A stretch of 64,000 nt of DNA from Zeus faber (lineage: Eukaryota; Chordata; Actinopteri; Zeiformes; Zeidae). The translations under genes were made by a program, and so were the position numbers. Below are positions 44,723 through 60,450 of this stretch, piece after piece; position 1 is the first letter of the stretch, and each line of letters opens with the position of its first letter. Where the stretch lies: the NCBI GenBank assembly GCA_960531495.1, contig OY482861.1, forward strand, positions 3,100,001-3,164,000, written 5' to 3'. Below the pieces are notes generated by a model that made no database searches, had not been told where the DNA came from, and saw only the letters and a program-made list of their open reading frames with translations.

Positions 44723-47700
44723 ATGTATTTTTCGAGTTCAGATAATTTTCATCAAAGTCTACACGTGGGAAAAAACGCATTTTCAGTCGATTTAAACGTC
44801 GATTTGGCGGAACGGTTAAACACTTCAGTCATTACTCTATGTGACAGTGTCAGACAGTTTAAATACAATGATAAACTAGTATGTGCTGCTAAAGTCTTGT
44901 TTGTCAACCAGTTTTAGGCCCAAATAAAATGTATTTTTCGAGTTCTGATAATTTTCCGAACTTTGGACCGTTTGCTGTCTAGCTGAATTAGAGAAACACC
45001 GAACCATTGTCTCTTTGTTGGTGAATGATTCAGAATGCTGCAGTACACCATATAACTTTAATTAATATGAGGAACAATTATTTTGCTTCTTAAGTCTTTC
45101 TCAAAGACAGTTTAAATACAATGATAAACTAGTATGTGCTGCTAAAGTGTTGTTTGTCAACCAGTTTTAGGCCCATATAAAATGTATTTTTCGAGTTATG
45201 ATAATTTTCATCAAAGTCTACACATGTGGGAAAAAACGCATTTTCAGCCGATTTAAACGTCGAAAAGGCGGATCGGTTAAACGCTTCAGCCATTACTCTG
45301 TGACAGTGTCAGACAGTTTAAATACAATGATAAACTAGTATGTGCTACTAAAGTCTTGTTTGTCAACCAGTTTTAGGCCCATATAAAATGTATTTTTCGA
45401 GTTATGATCATTTTCCGAAATTTGGACCGTTTGCTGTCTAGCTGAATTAGAGAAACACCGAACCATTGTCTGTTTGTAGGCGCATGTTTCAGAATACTGC
45501 AGTACAGCATAGAAATTTAATTAATATGATGAACTATTATGTGCTTCTTAAGTTTTTCTCACAGAGTTCTAGGCCCATCTAACATGTATTTGTGGAGTTA
45601 TGATCATTTTCAGAACTTTGGACGATTTGCTGTCGAGCTGAATTAGAGAAACACCGAACCATTGTCTCTTTGTAGGTGAATGATTCAGAATGCTGCAGTA
45701 CACCATATAACTTTAATTAATATGAGGAACAATTATTTTGCTTCTTAAGTCTTTCTCAAAGACAGTTTAAATACAATGATGAACTAGTATGTGCTGCTTA
45801 TGTCTTGTTTGTCAACCAGTTTTAGGCCCATATAAAATGTATTTTTCGAGTTCTGATAATTTTCATCAAAGTCTACACATGTGGGAAAAAACGCATTTTC
45901 AGCCGATTTAAACTTCGAAAAGGCGGATCGGTTAAACGCTTCAGCCATTACTCTGTGACAGTGTCAGACAGTTTAAATACAATGATAAACTAGTATGTGC
46001 TACTAAAGTCTTGTTTGTCAACCAGTTTTAGGCCCATATAAAATGTATTTTTCGAGTTCTGATAATTTTCATCAAAGTCTACACGTGAGAAAAAACGCAT
46101 TTTCAGCCGATTTAAACGTCGAAAAGGCGAATCGGTTGAACGCTTCAGTCATTACTCTATGTGACAGTGTCAGAAAGTGTAAATACAATGATAAACTAGT
46201 ATGTGCTGCTAATGTGTTTTTTGCCAACCAGTTTTAGGCCCATATAAAATGTATTTTTCGAGTTATGATCATTTTCCGAACTTTGGACCGTTTGCTGTCT
46301 AGCTGAATTAGAGAAACACCGAACCATTGTCTCTTTGTAGGCGCATGATTTAGAATGCTGCAGTACACCATATAACTTTAATGAATATGAGGAACTATTA
46401 TGTGCTTCTTAAGTCTTTCTCAAAGACAGTTTAAATACAATGATAAACTAGTATGTGCTGCTAAAGTCTTGTTTGTCAACCAGTTTTAGGCCCATATAAA
46501 ATGTATTTTTCGAGTTCTGATAATTTTCATCAAAGTCTACACATGTGGGAAAAAATGCATTTTAAGCCGATTTTAACGTCGATTTGGTGGAACGGTTTAA
46601 CGCTTCAGTCATTACTCTATGTGACAGTGTCAGACAGTTTAAATACAATGATCAACTAGTATGTGCTGCTAAAGTGTTGTTTGTCAAACAGTTTTAGGCC
46701 CATATAAAATGTATTTTTCGAGTTCTGATAATTTTCATCAAAGTCTACACGTGGGAAAAAACGCATTTTCAGCCGATTTTAACGTCGATTTGGCGGAACG
46801 GTTAAACGCTTCAGTCATTACTCTATGTGACAGTGTCAGACAGTTTAAATACAATGATAAACTAGTATGTGCTGCTAAAGTGTTGTTTGTCAAACAGTTT
46901 TAGGTCCATATAAAATGTATTTTTCGAGTTATGATCATTTTCAGAACTTTGGACGATTTGCTGTCTAGCTGAATTAGAGAAACACCGAACAATTGTCTCT
47001 TTGTAGGTGCATGATTTTGAATGCTGCAGTACACCATATAACTTTAATTAATATGAGGAACAATTATGTGCTTCTTAAGTCTTTCTCAAAGACAGTTTAA
47101 ATACAATGATAAACTAGTATGTGCAGCTAAAGTCTTGTTTGTCAACCAGTTTTAGGCCCATATAAAATGTATTTTTCGAGTTCAGATAATTTTCATCAAA
47201 GTCTACACGTGGGAAAAAACGCATTTTCAGTCGATTTAAACGTCGATTTGGCGGAACGGTTAAACACTTCAGTCATTACTCTATGTGACAGTGTCAGACA
47301 GTTTAAATACAATGATAAACTAGTATGTGCTGCTAAAGTCTTGTTTGTCAACCAGTTTTAGGCCCAAATAAAATGTATTTTTCGAGTTCTGATAATTTTC
47401 CGAACTTTGGACCGTTTGCTGTCTAGCTGAATTAGAGAAACACCGAACCATTGTCTCTTTGTTGGTGAATGATTCAGAATGCTGCAGTACACCATATAAC
47501 TTTAATTAATATGAGGAACAATTATTTTGCTTCTTAAGTCTTTCTCAAAGACAGTTTAAATACAATGATAAACTAGTATGTGCTGCTAAAGTGTTGTTTG
47601 TCAACCAGTTTTAGGCCCATATAAAATGTATTTTTCGAGTTATGATAATTTTCATCAAAGTCTACACATGTGGGAAAAAACGCATTTTCAGTCGATTTAA

Positions 47701-49197
47701 ACGTCGATTTGGCGGAACGGTTAAACACTTCAGTCATTACTCTATGTGACAGTGTCAGACAGTTTAAATACAATGATAAACTAGTATGTGCTGCTAAAGT
47801 CTTGTTTGTCAACCAGTTTTAGGCCCAAATAAAATGTATTTTTCGAGTTCTGATAATTTTCCGAACTTTGGACCGTTTGCTGTCTAGCTGAATTAGAGAA
47901 ACACCGAACCATTGTCTCTTTGTAGGCGCATGATTCAGAATACTGCAGTACAGCATAGAAATTTAATTAATATGATGAACTATTATGTGCTTCTTAAGTT
48001 TTTCTCACAGAGTTCTAGGCCCATCTAACATGTATTTGTGGAGTTATGATCATTTTCAGAACTTTGGACGATTTGCTGTCGAGCTGAATTAGAGAAACAC
48101 CGAACCATTGTCTCTTTGTAGGTGAATGATTCAGAATGCTGCAGTACACCATATAACTTTAATTAATATGAGGAACAATTATTTTGCTTCTTAAGTCTTT
48201 CTCAAAGACAGTTTAAATACAATGATGAACTAGTATGTGCTGCTAAAGTGTTGTTTGTCAACCAGTTTTAGGCCCATATAAAATGTATTTTTCGAGTTAT
48301 GATCATTTTCAGAACTTTGGACGATTTGCTGTCGAGCTGAATTAGAGAAACACCGAACCATTGTCTCTTTGTAGGTGAATGATTCAGAATGCTGCAGTAC
48401 ACCATATAACTTTAATTAATATGAGGAACAATTATTTTGCTTCTTAAGTCTTTCTCAAAGACAGTTTAAATACAATGATGAACTAGTATGTGCTGCTAAA
48501 GTGTTGTTTGTCAACCAGTTTTAGGCCCATATAAAATGTATTTTTCGAGTTCTGATAATTTTCATCAAAGTCTACACATGTGGGAAAAAACGCATTTTCA
48601 GCCGATTTAAACGTCGAAAAGGCGGATCGGTTAAACGCTTCAGCCATTACTCTGTGACAGTGTCAGACAGTTTAAATACAATGATAAACTAGTATGTGCT
48701 ACTAAAGTCTTGTTTGTCAACCAGTTTTAGGCCCATATAAAATGTATTTCTCGAGTTATGATCATTTTCATCAAAGTACACATGTGGGAAAAAACGCATT
48801 TTCAGCCGATTTAAACGTCGATTTGGCGGAACGGTTAAACGCTTCAGCCTTTACTATGTGACAGTGTCAGACAGTTTAAATACAATGATAAACTAGTATG
48901 TGCTGCTAAAGTGTTGTTTTTCAAACAGTTTTAGGCCCATTTAAAATGTATTTTTCGAGTTATGATCATGTTCAGAACTTTGGACGATTTGCTGTCTAGC
49001 TGAATTAGAGAAACACCGAACAATTGTCTCTTTGTAGGTGCATGATTTTGAATACTGCAGTACACCATATAACTTTAATTAATATGAGGAACAATTATGT
49101 GCTTCTTAAGTCTTTCCTAAAGACAGTTTAAATACAATGATAAACTAGTATGTGCTGCTAAAGTCTTGTTTGTCAACCAGTTTTAGGCCCAAATAAA

Positions 49198-52100
49198 ATG
49201 TGTTTTTCGAGTTCTGATAATTTTCATCAAAGTCTACACGTGAGAAAAAACGCATTTTCAGCCGATTTAAACGTCGAAAAGGCGAATCGGTTGAACGCTT
49301 CAGTCATTACTCTATGTGACAGTGTCAGAAAGTGTAAATACAATGATAAACTAGTATGTGCTGCTAATGTGTTGTTTGCCAACCAGTTTTAGGCCCATAT
49401 AAAATGTATTTTTCGAGTTATGATCATTTTCCGAACTTTGGACCGTTTGCTGTCTAGCTGAATTAGAGAAACACCGAACCATTGTCTCTTTGTAGGCGCA
49501 TGATTTAGAATGCTGCAGTACACCATATAACTTTAATGAATATGAGGAACTATTATGTGCTTCTTAAGTCTTTCTCAAAGACAGTTTAAATACAATGATG
49601 AACTAGTATGTGCTGCTAAAGTCTTGTTTGTCAAACAGTTTTAGGCCCATATAAAATGTATTTTTCGAGTTCTGATAATTTTCATCAAAGTCTACACGTG
49701 GGAAAAAACGCATTTTCAGCCGATTTTAACGTCGATTTGGCGGAACGGTTAAACGCTTCAGTCATTACTCTATGTGACAGTGTCAGACAGTTTAAATACA
49801 ATGATAAACTAGTATGTGCTGCTAAAGTGTTGTTTGTCAAACAGTTTTAGGTCCATATAAAATGTATTTTTCGAGTTATGATCATTTTCAGAACTTTGGA
49901 CGATTTGCTGTCTAGCTGAATTAGAGAAACACCGAACAATTGTCTCTTTGTAGGTGCATGATTTTGAATGCTGCAGTACACCATATAACTTTAATTAATA
50001 TGAGGAACAATTATGTGCTTCTTAAGTCTTTCTCAAAGACAGTTTAAATACAATGATAAACTAGTATGTGCAGCTAAAGTCTTGTTTGTCAACCAGTTTT
50101 AGGCCCATATAAAATGTATTTTTCGAGTTATGATAATTTTCATCAATGTCTACACGTGGGAAAAAACGCATTTTCAGTCGATTTAAACGTCGATTTGGCG
50201 GAACGGTTAAACGCTTCAGTCATTACTCTATGTGACAGTGTCAGTCAGTTTAAATACAATGATGAACTAGTATGTGCTGCTAAAGTCTTGTTTGTCAACC
50301 AGTTTTAGGCCCATATAAAATGTATTTTTCGAGTTCAGATAATTTTCATCAAAGTCTACACGTGGGAAAAAACGCATTTTCAGTCGATTTAAACGTCGAT
50401 TTGGCGGAACGGTTAAACACTTCAGTCATTACTCTATGTGACAGTGTCAGACAGTTTAAATACAATGATAAACTAGTATGTGCTGCTAAAGTCTTGTTTG
50501 TCAACCAGTTTTAGGCCCAAATAAAATGTATTTTTCGAGTTCTGATAATTTTCCGAACTTTGGACCGTTTGCTGTCTAGCTGAATTAGAGAAACACCGAA
50601 CCATTGTCTCTTTGTTGGTGAATGATTCAGAATGCTGCAGTACACCATATTACTTTAATTAATATGAGGAACAATTATTTTGCTTCTTAAGTCTTTCTCA
50701 AAGACAGTTTAAATACAATGATAAACTAGTATGTGCTGCTAAAGTGTTGTTTGTCAACCAGTTTTAGGCCCATATAAAATGTATTTTTCGAGTTATGATA
50801 ATTTTCATCAAAGTCTACACATGTGGGAAAAAACGCATTTTCAGCCGATTTAAACGTCGAAAAGGCGGATCGGTTAAACGCTTCAGCCATTACTCTGTGA
50901 CAGTGTCAGACAGTTTAAATACAATGATAAACTAGTATGTGCTACTAAAGTCTTGTTTGTCAACCAGTTTTAGGCCCATATAAAATGTATTTTTCGAGTT
51001 ATGATCATTTTCCGAACTTTGGACCGTTTGCTGTCTAGCTGAATTAGAGAAACACCGAACCATTGTCTCTTTGTAGGCGCATGATTCAGAATACTGCAGT
51101 ACAGCATAGAAATTTAATTAATATGATGAACTATTATGTGCTTCTTAAGTTTTTCTCACAGAGTTCTAGGCCCATCTAACATGTATTTGTGGAGTTATGA
51201 TCATTTTCAGAACTTTGGACGATTTGCTGTCGAGCTGAATTAGAGAAACACCGAACCATTGTCTCTTTGTAGGTGAATGATTCAGAATGCTGCAGTACAC
51301 CATATAACTTTAATTAATATGAGGAACAATTATTTTGCTTCTTAAGTCTTTCTCAAAGACAGTTTAAATACAATGATGAACTAGTATGTGCTGCTTATGT
51401 CTTGTTTGTCAACCAGTTTTAGGCCCATATAAAATGTATTTTTCGAGTTCTGATAATTTTCATCAAAGTCTACACATGTGGGAAAAAATGCATTTTCAGC
51501 TGATTTTAACGTCGATTTGGTGGAACGGTTAAACGCTTCAGTCATTACTCTATGTGACAGTGTCAGACAGTTTAAATACAATGATCAACTAGTATGTGCT
51601 GCTAAAGTGTTGTTTGTCAAACAGTTTTAGGCCCATATAAAATGTATTTTTCGAGTTATGATAATTTTCATCAAAGTCTACACGTGGGAAAAAACGCATT
51701 TTCAGCCGATTTTAACGTCGATTTGGCGGAACGGTTAAACGCTTCAGTCATTACTCTATGTGACAGTGTCAGACAGTTTAAATACAATGATAAACTAGTA
51801 TGTGCTGCTAAAGTGTTGTTTGTCAAACAGTTTTAGGTCCATATAAAATGTATTTTTCGAGTTATGATCATTTTCAGAACTTTGGACGATTTGCTGTCTA
51901 GCTGAATTAGAGAAACACCGAACAATTGTCTCTTTGTAGGTGCATGATTTTGAATGCTGCAGTACACCATATAACTTTAATTAATATGAGGAACAATTAT
52001 GTGCTTCTTAAGTCTTTCTCAAAGACAGTTTAAATACAATGATAAACTAGTATGTGCTGCTAAAGTCTTGTTTGTCAACCAGTTTTAGGCCCATATAAAA

Positions 52101-55100
52101 TGTATTTTTCGAGTTATGATAATTTTCATCAAAGTCTACACATGTGGGAAAAAACGCATTTTCAGCCGATTTAAACGTCGAAAAGGCGGATCGGTTAAAC
52201 GCTTCAGCCATTACTCTGTGACAGTGTCAGACAGTTTAAATACAATGATAAACTAGTATGTGCTACTAAAGTCTTGTTTGTCAACCAGTTTTAGGCCCAT
52301 ATAAAATGTATTTCTCGAGTTATGATCATTTTCATCAAAGTACACATGTGGGAAAAAACGCATTTTCAGCCGATTTAAACGTCGATTTGGCGGAACGGTT
52401 AAACGCTTCAGCCTTTACTATGTGACAGTGTCAGACAGTTTAAATACAATGATAAACTAGTATGTGCTGCTAAAGTGTTGTTTTTCAAACAGTTTTAGGC
52501 CCATTTAAAATGTATTTTTCGAGTTATGATCATGTTCAGAACTTTGGACGATTTGCTGTCTAGCTGAATTAGAGAAACACCGAACAATTGTCTCTTTGTA
52601 GGTGCATGATTTTGAATACTGCAGTACACCATATAACTTTAATTAATATGAGGAACAATTATGGTTCTTCTTAAGTCTTTCCTAAAGACAGTTTAAATAC
52701 AATGATAAACTAGTATGTGCTGCTAAAGTCTTGTTTGTCAACCAGTTTTAGGCCCAAATAAAATGTGTTTTTCGAGTTCTGATAATTTTCATCAAAGTCT
52801 ACACGTGAGAAAAAACGCATTTTCAGCCGATTTAAACGTCGAAAAGGCGAATCGGTTGAACGCTTCAGTCATTACTCTATGTGACAGTGTCAGAAAGTGT
52901 AAATACAATGATAAACTAGTATGTGCTGCTAATGTGTTGTTTGCCAACCAGTTTTAGGCCCATATAAAATGTATTTTTCGAGTTATGATCATTTTCCGAA
53001 CTTTGGACCGTTTGCTGTCTAGCTGAATTAGAGAAACACCGAACCATTGTCTCTTTGTAGGCGCATGATTTAGAATGCTGCAGTACACCATATAACTTTA
53101 ATGAATATGAGGAACTATTATGTGCTTCTTAAGTCTTTCTCAAAGACAGTTTAAATACAATGATAAACTAGTATGTGCTGCTAAAGTCTTGTTTGTCAAC
53201 CAGTTTTAGGCCCATATAAAATGTATTTTTCGAGTTCTGATAATTTTCATCAAAGTCTACACATGTGGGAAAAAATGCATTTTAAGCCGATTTTAACGTC
53301 GATTTGGTGGAACGGTTAAACGCTTCAGTCATTACTCTATGTGACAGTGTCAGACAGTTTAAATACAATGATCAACTAGTATGTGCTGCTAAAGTGTTGT
53401 TTGTCAACCAGTTTTAGGCCCATATAAAATGTATTTTTCGAGTTCTAATAATTTTCATCAAAGTCTACACGTGGGAAAAAACGCATTTTCAGCCGATTTT
53501 AACGTCGATTTGGCGGAACGGTTAAACGCTTCAGTCATTACTCTATGTGACAGTGTCAGACAGTTTAAATACAATGATAAACTAGTATGTGCTGCTAAAG
53601 TGTTGTTTGTCAAACAGTTTTAGGTCCATATAAAATGTATTTTTCGAGTTATGATCATTTTCAGAACTTTGGACGATTTGCTGTCTAGCTGAATTAGAGA
53701 AACACCGAACAATTGTCTCTTTGTAGGTGCATGATTTTGAATGCTGCAGTACACCATATAACTTTAATTAATATGAGGAACAATTATGTGCTTCTTAAGT
53801 CTTTCTCAAAGACAGTTTAAATACAATGATAAACTAGTATGTGCAGCTAAAGTCTTGTTTGTCAACCAGTTTTAGGCCCATATAAAATGTATTTTTCGAG
53901 TTATGATAATTTTCATCAATGTCTACACGTGGGAAAAAACGCATTTTCAGTCGATTTAAACGTCGATTTGGCGGAACGGTTAAACGCTTCAGTCATTACT
54001 CTATGTGACAGTGTCAGTCAGTTTAAATACAATGATGAACTAGTATGTGCTGCTAAAGTCTTGTTTGTCAACCAGTTTTAGGCCCATATAAAATGTATTT
54101 TTCGAGTTCAGATAATTTTCATCAAAGTCTACACGTGGGAAAAAACGCATTTTCAGTCGATTTAAACGTCGATTTGGCGGAACGGTTAAACACTTCAGTC
54201 ATTACTCTATGTGACAGTGTCAGACAGTTTAAATACAATGATAAACTAGTATGTGCTGCTAAAGTCTTGTTTGTCAACCAGTTTTAGGCCCAAATAAAAT
54301 GTATTTTTCGAGTTCTGATAATTTTCCGAACTTTGGACCGTTTGCTGTCTAGCTGAATTAGAGAAACACCGAACCATTGTCTCTTTGTTGGTGAATGATT
54401 CAGAATGCTGCAGTACACCATATAACTTTAATTAATATGAGGAACAATTATTTTGCTTCTTAAGTCTTTCTCAAAGACAGTTTAAATACAATGATAAACT
54501 AGTATGTGCTGCTAAAGTGTTGTTTGTCAACCAGTTTTAGGCCCATATAAAATGTATTTTTCGAGTTATGATAATTTTCATCAAAGTCTACACATGTGGG
54601 AAAAAACGCATTTTCAGCCGATTTAAACGTCGAAAAGGCGGATCGGTTAAACGCTTCAGCCATTACTCTGTGACAGTGTCAGACAGTTTAAATACAATGA
54701 TAAACTAGTATGTGCTACTAAAGTCTTGTTTGTCAACCAGTTTTAGGCCCATATAAAATGTATTTTTCGAGTTATGATCATTTTCCGAACTTTGGACCGT
54801 TTGCTGTCTAGCTGAATTAGAGAAACACCGAACCATTGTCTCTTTGTAGGCGCATGATTCAGAATACTGCAGTACAGCATAGAAATTTAATTAATATGAT
54901 GAACTATTATGTGCTTCTTAAGTTTTTCTCACAGAGTTCTAGGCCCATCTAACATGTATTTGTGGAGTTATGATCATTTTCAGAACTTTGGACGATTTGC
55001 TGTCGAGCTGAATTAGAGAAACACCGAACCATTGTCTCTTTGTAGGTGAATGATTCAGAATGCTGCAGTACACCATATAACTTTAATTAATATGAGGAAC

Positions 55101-55860
55101 AATTATTTTGCTTCTTAAGTCTTTCTCAAAGACAGTTTAAATACAATGATGAACTAGTATGTGCTGCTTATGTCTTGTTTGTCAACCAGTTTTAGGCCCA
55201 TATAAAATGTATTTTTCGAGTTCTGATAATTTTCATCAAAGTCTACACATGTGGGAAAAAATGCATTTTCAGCTGATTTTAACGTCGATTTGGTGGAACG
55301 GTTAAACGCTTCAGTCATTACTCTATGTGACAGTGTCAGACAGTTTAAATACAATGATCAACTAGTATGTGCTGCTAAAGTGTTGTTTGTCAAACAGTTT
55401 TAGGCCCATATAAAATGTATTTTTCGAGTTCTGATAATTTTCATCAAAGTCTACACGTGGGAAAAAACGCATTTTCAGCCGATTTTAACGTCGATTTGGC
55501 GGAACGGTTAAACGCTTCAGTCATTACTCTATGTGACAGTGTCAGACAGTTTAAATACAATGATAAACTAGTATGTGCTGCTAAAGTGTTGTATGTCAAA
55601 CAGTTTTAGGTCCATATAAAATGTATTTTTCGAGTTATGATCATTTTCAGAACTTTGGACGATTTGCTGTCTAGCTGAATTAGAGAAACACCGAACAATT
55701 GTCTCTTTGTAGGTGCATGATTTTGAATGCTGCAGTACACCATATAACTTTAATTAATATGAGGAACAATTATGTGCTTCTTAAGTCTTTCTCAAAGACA
55801 GTTTAAATACAATGATAAACTAGTATGTGCAGCTAAAGTCTTGTTTGTCAACCAGTTTTA
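49198..55860 (+). repeat. Higher-order repeat of about 3773 bp, nearly two copies
   Basis: Pairs 49656 and 53429, 50114 and 53887, and 51642 and 55415 are all 3773 bp apart. Left of 49656 the spacing drops to about 3565 (49198 and 52763), which equals loss or gain of one 208-bp A monomer. The unit contains much of the 2650-bp unit plus extra monomers. Confidence 0.85.
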
Positions 55861-57866
55861 GGCCCATATAAAATGTATTTTTCGAGTTATGATAATTTTC
55901 ATCAATGTCTACACGTGGGAAAAAACGCATTTTCAGTCGATTTAAACGTCGATTTGGCGGAACCGTTAAACGCTTCAGTCATTACTCTATGTGACAGTGT
56001 CAGTCAGTTTAAATACAATGATGAACTAGTATGTGCTGCTAAAGTCTTGTTTGTCAACCAGTTTTAGGTCCATATAAAATGTATTTTTCGAGTTATGATC
56101 ATTTTCAGAACTTTGGACGATTTGCTGTCTAGCTGAATTAGAGAAACACCGAACAATTGTCTCTTTGTAGGTGCATGATTTTGAATGCTGCAGTACACCA
56201 TATAACTTTAATTAATATGAGGAACAATTATGTGCTTCTTAAGTCTTTCTCAAAGACAGTTTAAATACAATGATAAACTAGTATGTGCAGCTAAAGTCTT
56301 GTTTGTCAACCAGTTTTAGGCCCATATAAAATGTATTTTTCGAGTTATGATAATTTTCATCAATGTCTACACGTGGGAAAAAACGCATTTTCAGTAGATT
56401 TAAACGTCGATTTGGCGGAACGGTTAAACGCTTCAGTCATTACTCTATGTGACAGTGTCAGTCAGTTTAAATACAATGATGAACTAGTATGTGCTGCTAA
56501 AGTCTTGTTTGTCAACCAGTTTTAGGCCCATATAAAATGTATTTTTCCAGTTCAGATAATTTTCATCAAAGTCTACACGTGGGAAAAAACGCATTTTCAG
56601 TCGATTTAAACGTCGATTTGGCGGAACGGTTAAACGCTTCAGTCATTACTCTATGTGACAGTGTCAGACAGTTTAAATACAATGATAAACTAGTATGTGC
56701 TGCTAAAGTCTTGTTTGTCAACCAGTTTTAGGCCCAAATAAAATGTATTTTTCGAGTTCTGATAATTTTCATCAAAGTCTACACGTGAGAAAAAACGCAT
56801 TTTCAGCCGATTTAAACGTTGAAAAGGCGAATCGGTTGAACGCTTCAGTCATTACTCCTTGTGACAGTGTCAGAAAGTGTAAATACAATGATAAACTAGT
56901 ATGTGCTGCTAAAGTGTTGTTTGCCAACCAGTTTTAGGCCCATATAAAATGTATTTTTCGAGTTATGATCATTTTCCGAACTTTGGACCGTTTGCTGTCT
57001 AGCTGAATTAGAGAAACACCGAACCATTGTCTCTTTGTAGGCTTATGATTTAGAATGCTGCAGTACACCATATAACTTTAATGAATATGAGGAACTATTA
57101 TGTGCTTCTTAAGTCTTTCTCAAAGACAGTTTAAATACAATGATAAACTAGTATGTGCTGCTAAAGTGTTGTTTGTCAACCAGTTTTAGGCCCATATAAA
57201 ATGTATTTTTCGAGTTCTGATAATTTTCATCAAAGTCTACACATGTGGGAAAAAATGCATTTTAAGCCGATTTTAACGTCGATTTGGTGGAACGGTTAAA
57301 CGCTTCAGTCATTACTCTATGTGACAGTGTCAGACAGTTTAAATACAATGATCAACTAGTATGTGCTGCTAAAGTGTTGTTTGTCAAACAGTTTTAGGCC
57401 CATATAAAATGTATTTTTCGAGTTCAGATAATTTTCATCAAAGTCTACACGTGGGAAAAAACGCATTTTCAGCCGATTTTAACGTCGATTTGGCGGAACG
57501 GTTAAACGCTTCAGTCATTACTCTATGTGACAGTGTCAGACAGTTTAAATACAATGATAAACTAGTATGTGCTGCTAAATTGTTGTTTGTCAAACAGTTT
57601 TAGGTCCATATAAAATGTATTTTTCGAGTTATGATCATTTTCAGAACTTTGGACGATTTGCTGTCTAGCTGAATTAGAGAAACACCGAACAATTGTCTCT
57701 TTGTAGGTGCATGATTTTGAATGCTGCAGTACACCATATAACTTTAATTAATATGAGGAACAATTATGTGCTTCTTAAGTCTTTCTCAAAGACAGTTTAA
57801 ATACAATGATAAACTAGTATGTGCAGCTAAAGTCTTGTTTGTCAACCAGTTTTAGGCCCATATAAA

Positions 57867-60450
57867 ATGTATTTTTCGAGTTATGATAATTTTCATCAAT
57901 GTCTACACGTGGGAAAAAACGCATTTTCAGTCGATTTAAACGTCGATTTGACGGAACGGTTAAACGCTTCAGTCATTACTCTATGTGACAGTGTCAGTCA
58001 GTTTAAATACAATGATGAACTAGTATGTGCTGCTAAAGTCTTGTTTGTCAACCAGTTTTAGGCCCATATAAAATGTATTTTTCGAGTTCAGATAATTTTC
58101 ATAAAGTCTACACATGGGAAAAAACGCATTTTCAGTCGATTTAAACGTCGATTTGGCGGAACGGTTAAACACTTCAGTCATTACTCTATGTGACAGTGTC
58201 AGACAGTTTAAATACAATGATAAACTAGTATGTGCTGCTAAAGTCTTGTTTGTCAACCAGTTTTAGGCCCAAATAAAATGTATTTTTCGAGTTCTGATAA
58301 TTTTCCGAACTTTGGACCGTTTGCTGTCTAGCTGAATTAGAGAAACACCGAACCATTGTCTCTTTGTTGGTGAATGATTCAGAATGCTGCAGTACACCAT
58401 ATAACTTTAATTAATATGAGGAACAATTATTTTGCTTCTTAAGTCTTTCTCAAAGACAGTTTAAATACAATGATAAACTAGTATGTGCTGCTAAAGTGTT
58501 GTTTGTCAACCAGTTTTAGGCCCATATAAAATGTATTTTTCGAGTTCTGATAATTTTCATCAAAGTCTACACGTGGGAAAAAACGCATTTTCAGCCGATT
58601 TTAACGTCGATTTGGCGGAACGGTTAAACGCTTCAGTCATTACTCTATGTGACAGTGTCAGACAGTTTAAATACAATGATAAACTAGTATGTGCTGCTAA
58701 AGTGTTGTTTGCCAACCAGTTTTAGGCCCATATAAAATGTATTTTTCGAGTTATGATCATTTTCCGAACTTTGGACCGTTTGCTGTCTAGCTGAATTAGA
58801 GAAACCCCCGAACCATTGTCTCTTTGTAGGCGCATGATTCAGAATACTGCAGTACAGCATAGAAATTTAATTAATATGATGAACTATTATGTGCTTCTTA
58901 AGTTTTTCTCACAGAGTTCTAGGCCCATCTAACATGTATTTGTGGAGTTATGATCATTTTCAGAACTTTGGACGATTTGCTGTCGAGCTGAATTAGAGAA
59001 ACACCGAACCATTGTCTCTTTGTAGGTGAATGATTCAGAATGCTGCAGTACACCATATAACTTTAATTAATATGAGGAACAATTATGTGCTTCTTAAGTC
59101 TTTCTCAAAGACAGTTTAAATACAATGATAAACTAGTATGTGCAGCTAAAGTCTTGTTTGTCAACCAGTTTTAGGCCCATATAAAATGTATTTTTCGAGT
59201 TATGATAATTTTCATCAATGTCTACACGTGGGAAAAAACGCATTTTCAGTCGATTTAAACGTCGATTTGGCGGAACGGTTAAACGCTTCAGTCATTACTC
59301 TATGTGACAGTGTCAGTCAGTTTAAATACAATGATGAACTAGTATGTGCTGCTAAAGTCTTGTTTGTCAACCAGTTTTAGGCCCATATAAAATGTATTTT
59401 TCGAGTTCAGATAATTTTCATCAAAGTCTACACATGGGAAAAAACGCATTTTCAGTCGATTTAAACGTCGATTTGGCGGAACGGTTAAACACTTCAGTCA
59501 TTACTCTATGTGACAGTGTCAGACAGTTTAAATACAATGATAAACTAGTATGTGCTGCTAAAGTCTTGTTTGTCAACCAGTTTTAGGCCCAAATAAAATG
59601 TATTTTTCGAGTTCTGATAATTTTCCGAACTTTGGACCGTTTGCTGTCTAGCTGAATTAGAGAAACACCGAACCATTGTCTCTTTGTTGGTGAATGATTC
59701 AGAATGCTGCAGTACACCATATAACTTTAATTAATATGAGGAACAATTATTTTGCTTCTTAAGTCTTTCTCAAAGACAGTTTAAATACAATGATAAACTA
59801 GTATGTGCTGCTAAAGTGTTGTTTGTCAACCAGTTTTAGGCCCATATAAAATGTATTTTTCGAGTTCTGATAATTTTCATCAAAGTCTACACGTGGGAAA
59901 AAACGCATTTTCAGCCGATTTTAACGTCGATTTGGCGGAACGGTTAAACGCTTCAGTCATTACTCTATGTGACAGTGTCAGACAGTTTAAATACAATGAT
60001 AAACTAGTATGTGCTGCTAAAGTGTTGTTTGCCAACCAGTTTTAGGCCCATATAAAATGTATTTTTCGAGTTATGATCATTTTCCGAACTTTGGACCGTT
60101 TGCTGTCTAGCTGAATTAGAGAAACACCGAACCATTGTCTCTTTGTAGGCGCATGATTCAGAATACTGCAGTACAGCATAGAAATTTAATTAATATGATG
60201 AACTATTATGTGCTTCTTAAGTTTTTCTCACAGAGTTCTAGGCCCATCTAACATGTATTTGTGGAGTTATGATCATTTTCAGAACTTTGGACGATTTGCT
60301 GTCGAGCTGAATTAGAGAAACACCGAACCATTGTCTCTTTGTAGGTGAATGATTCAGAATGCTGCAGTACACCATATAACTTTAATTAATATGAGGAACA
60401 ATTATTTTGCTTCTTAAGTCTTTCTCAAAGACAGTTTAAATACAATGATG
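57867..60450 (+). repeat. Higher-order repeat of about 1320 bp, two copies
   Basis: Matching monomers lie at 57867 and 59186 (1319 bp) and at 58531 and 59851 (1320 bp). Private variants are shared: a CTACACATGGG spelling occurs in both copies at about 58108 and 59428. Confidence 0.82.

Larger units (their letters stand above)
41600..47160 (+). repeat. Higher-order repeat of about 2650 bp, two copies
   Basis: Distinctive monomers recur at constant spacing: 41866 and 44517 (2651), 43393 and 46043 (2650), 44723 and 42072 (2651). A third copy starts at about 47167 but lacks one 206-bp A monomer. Confidence 0.85.
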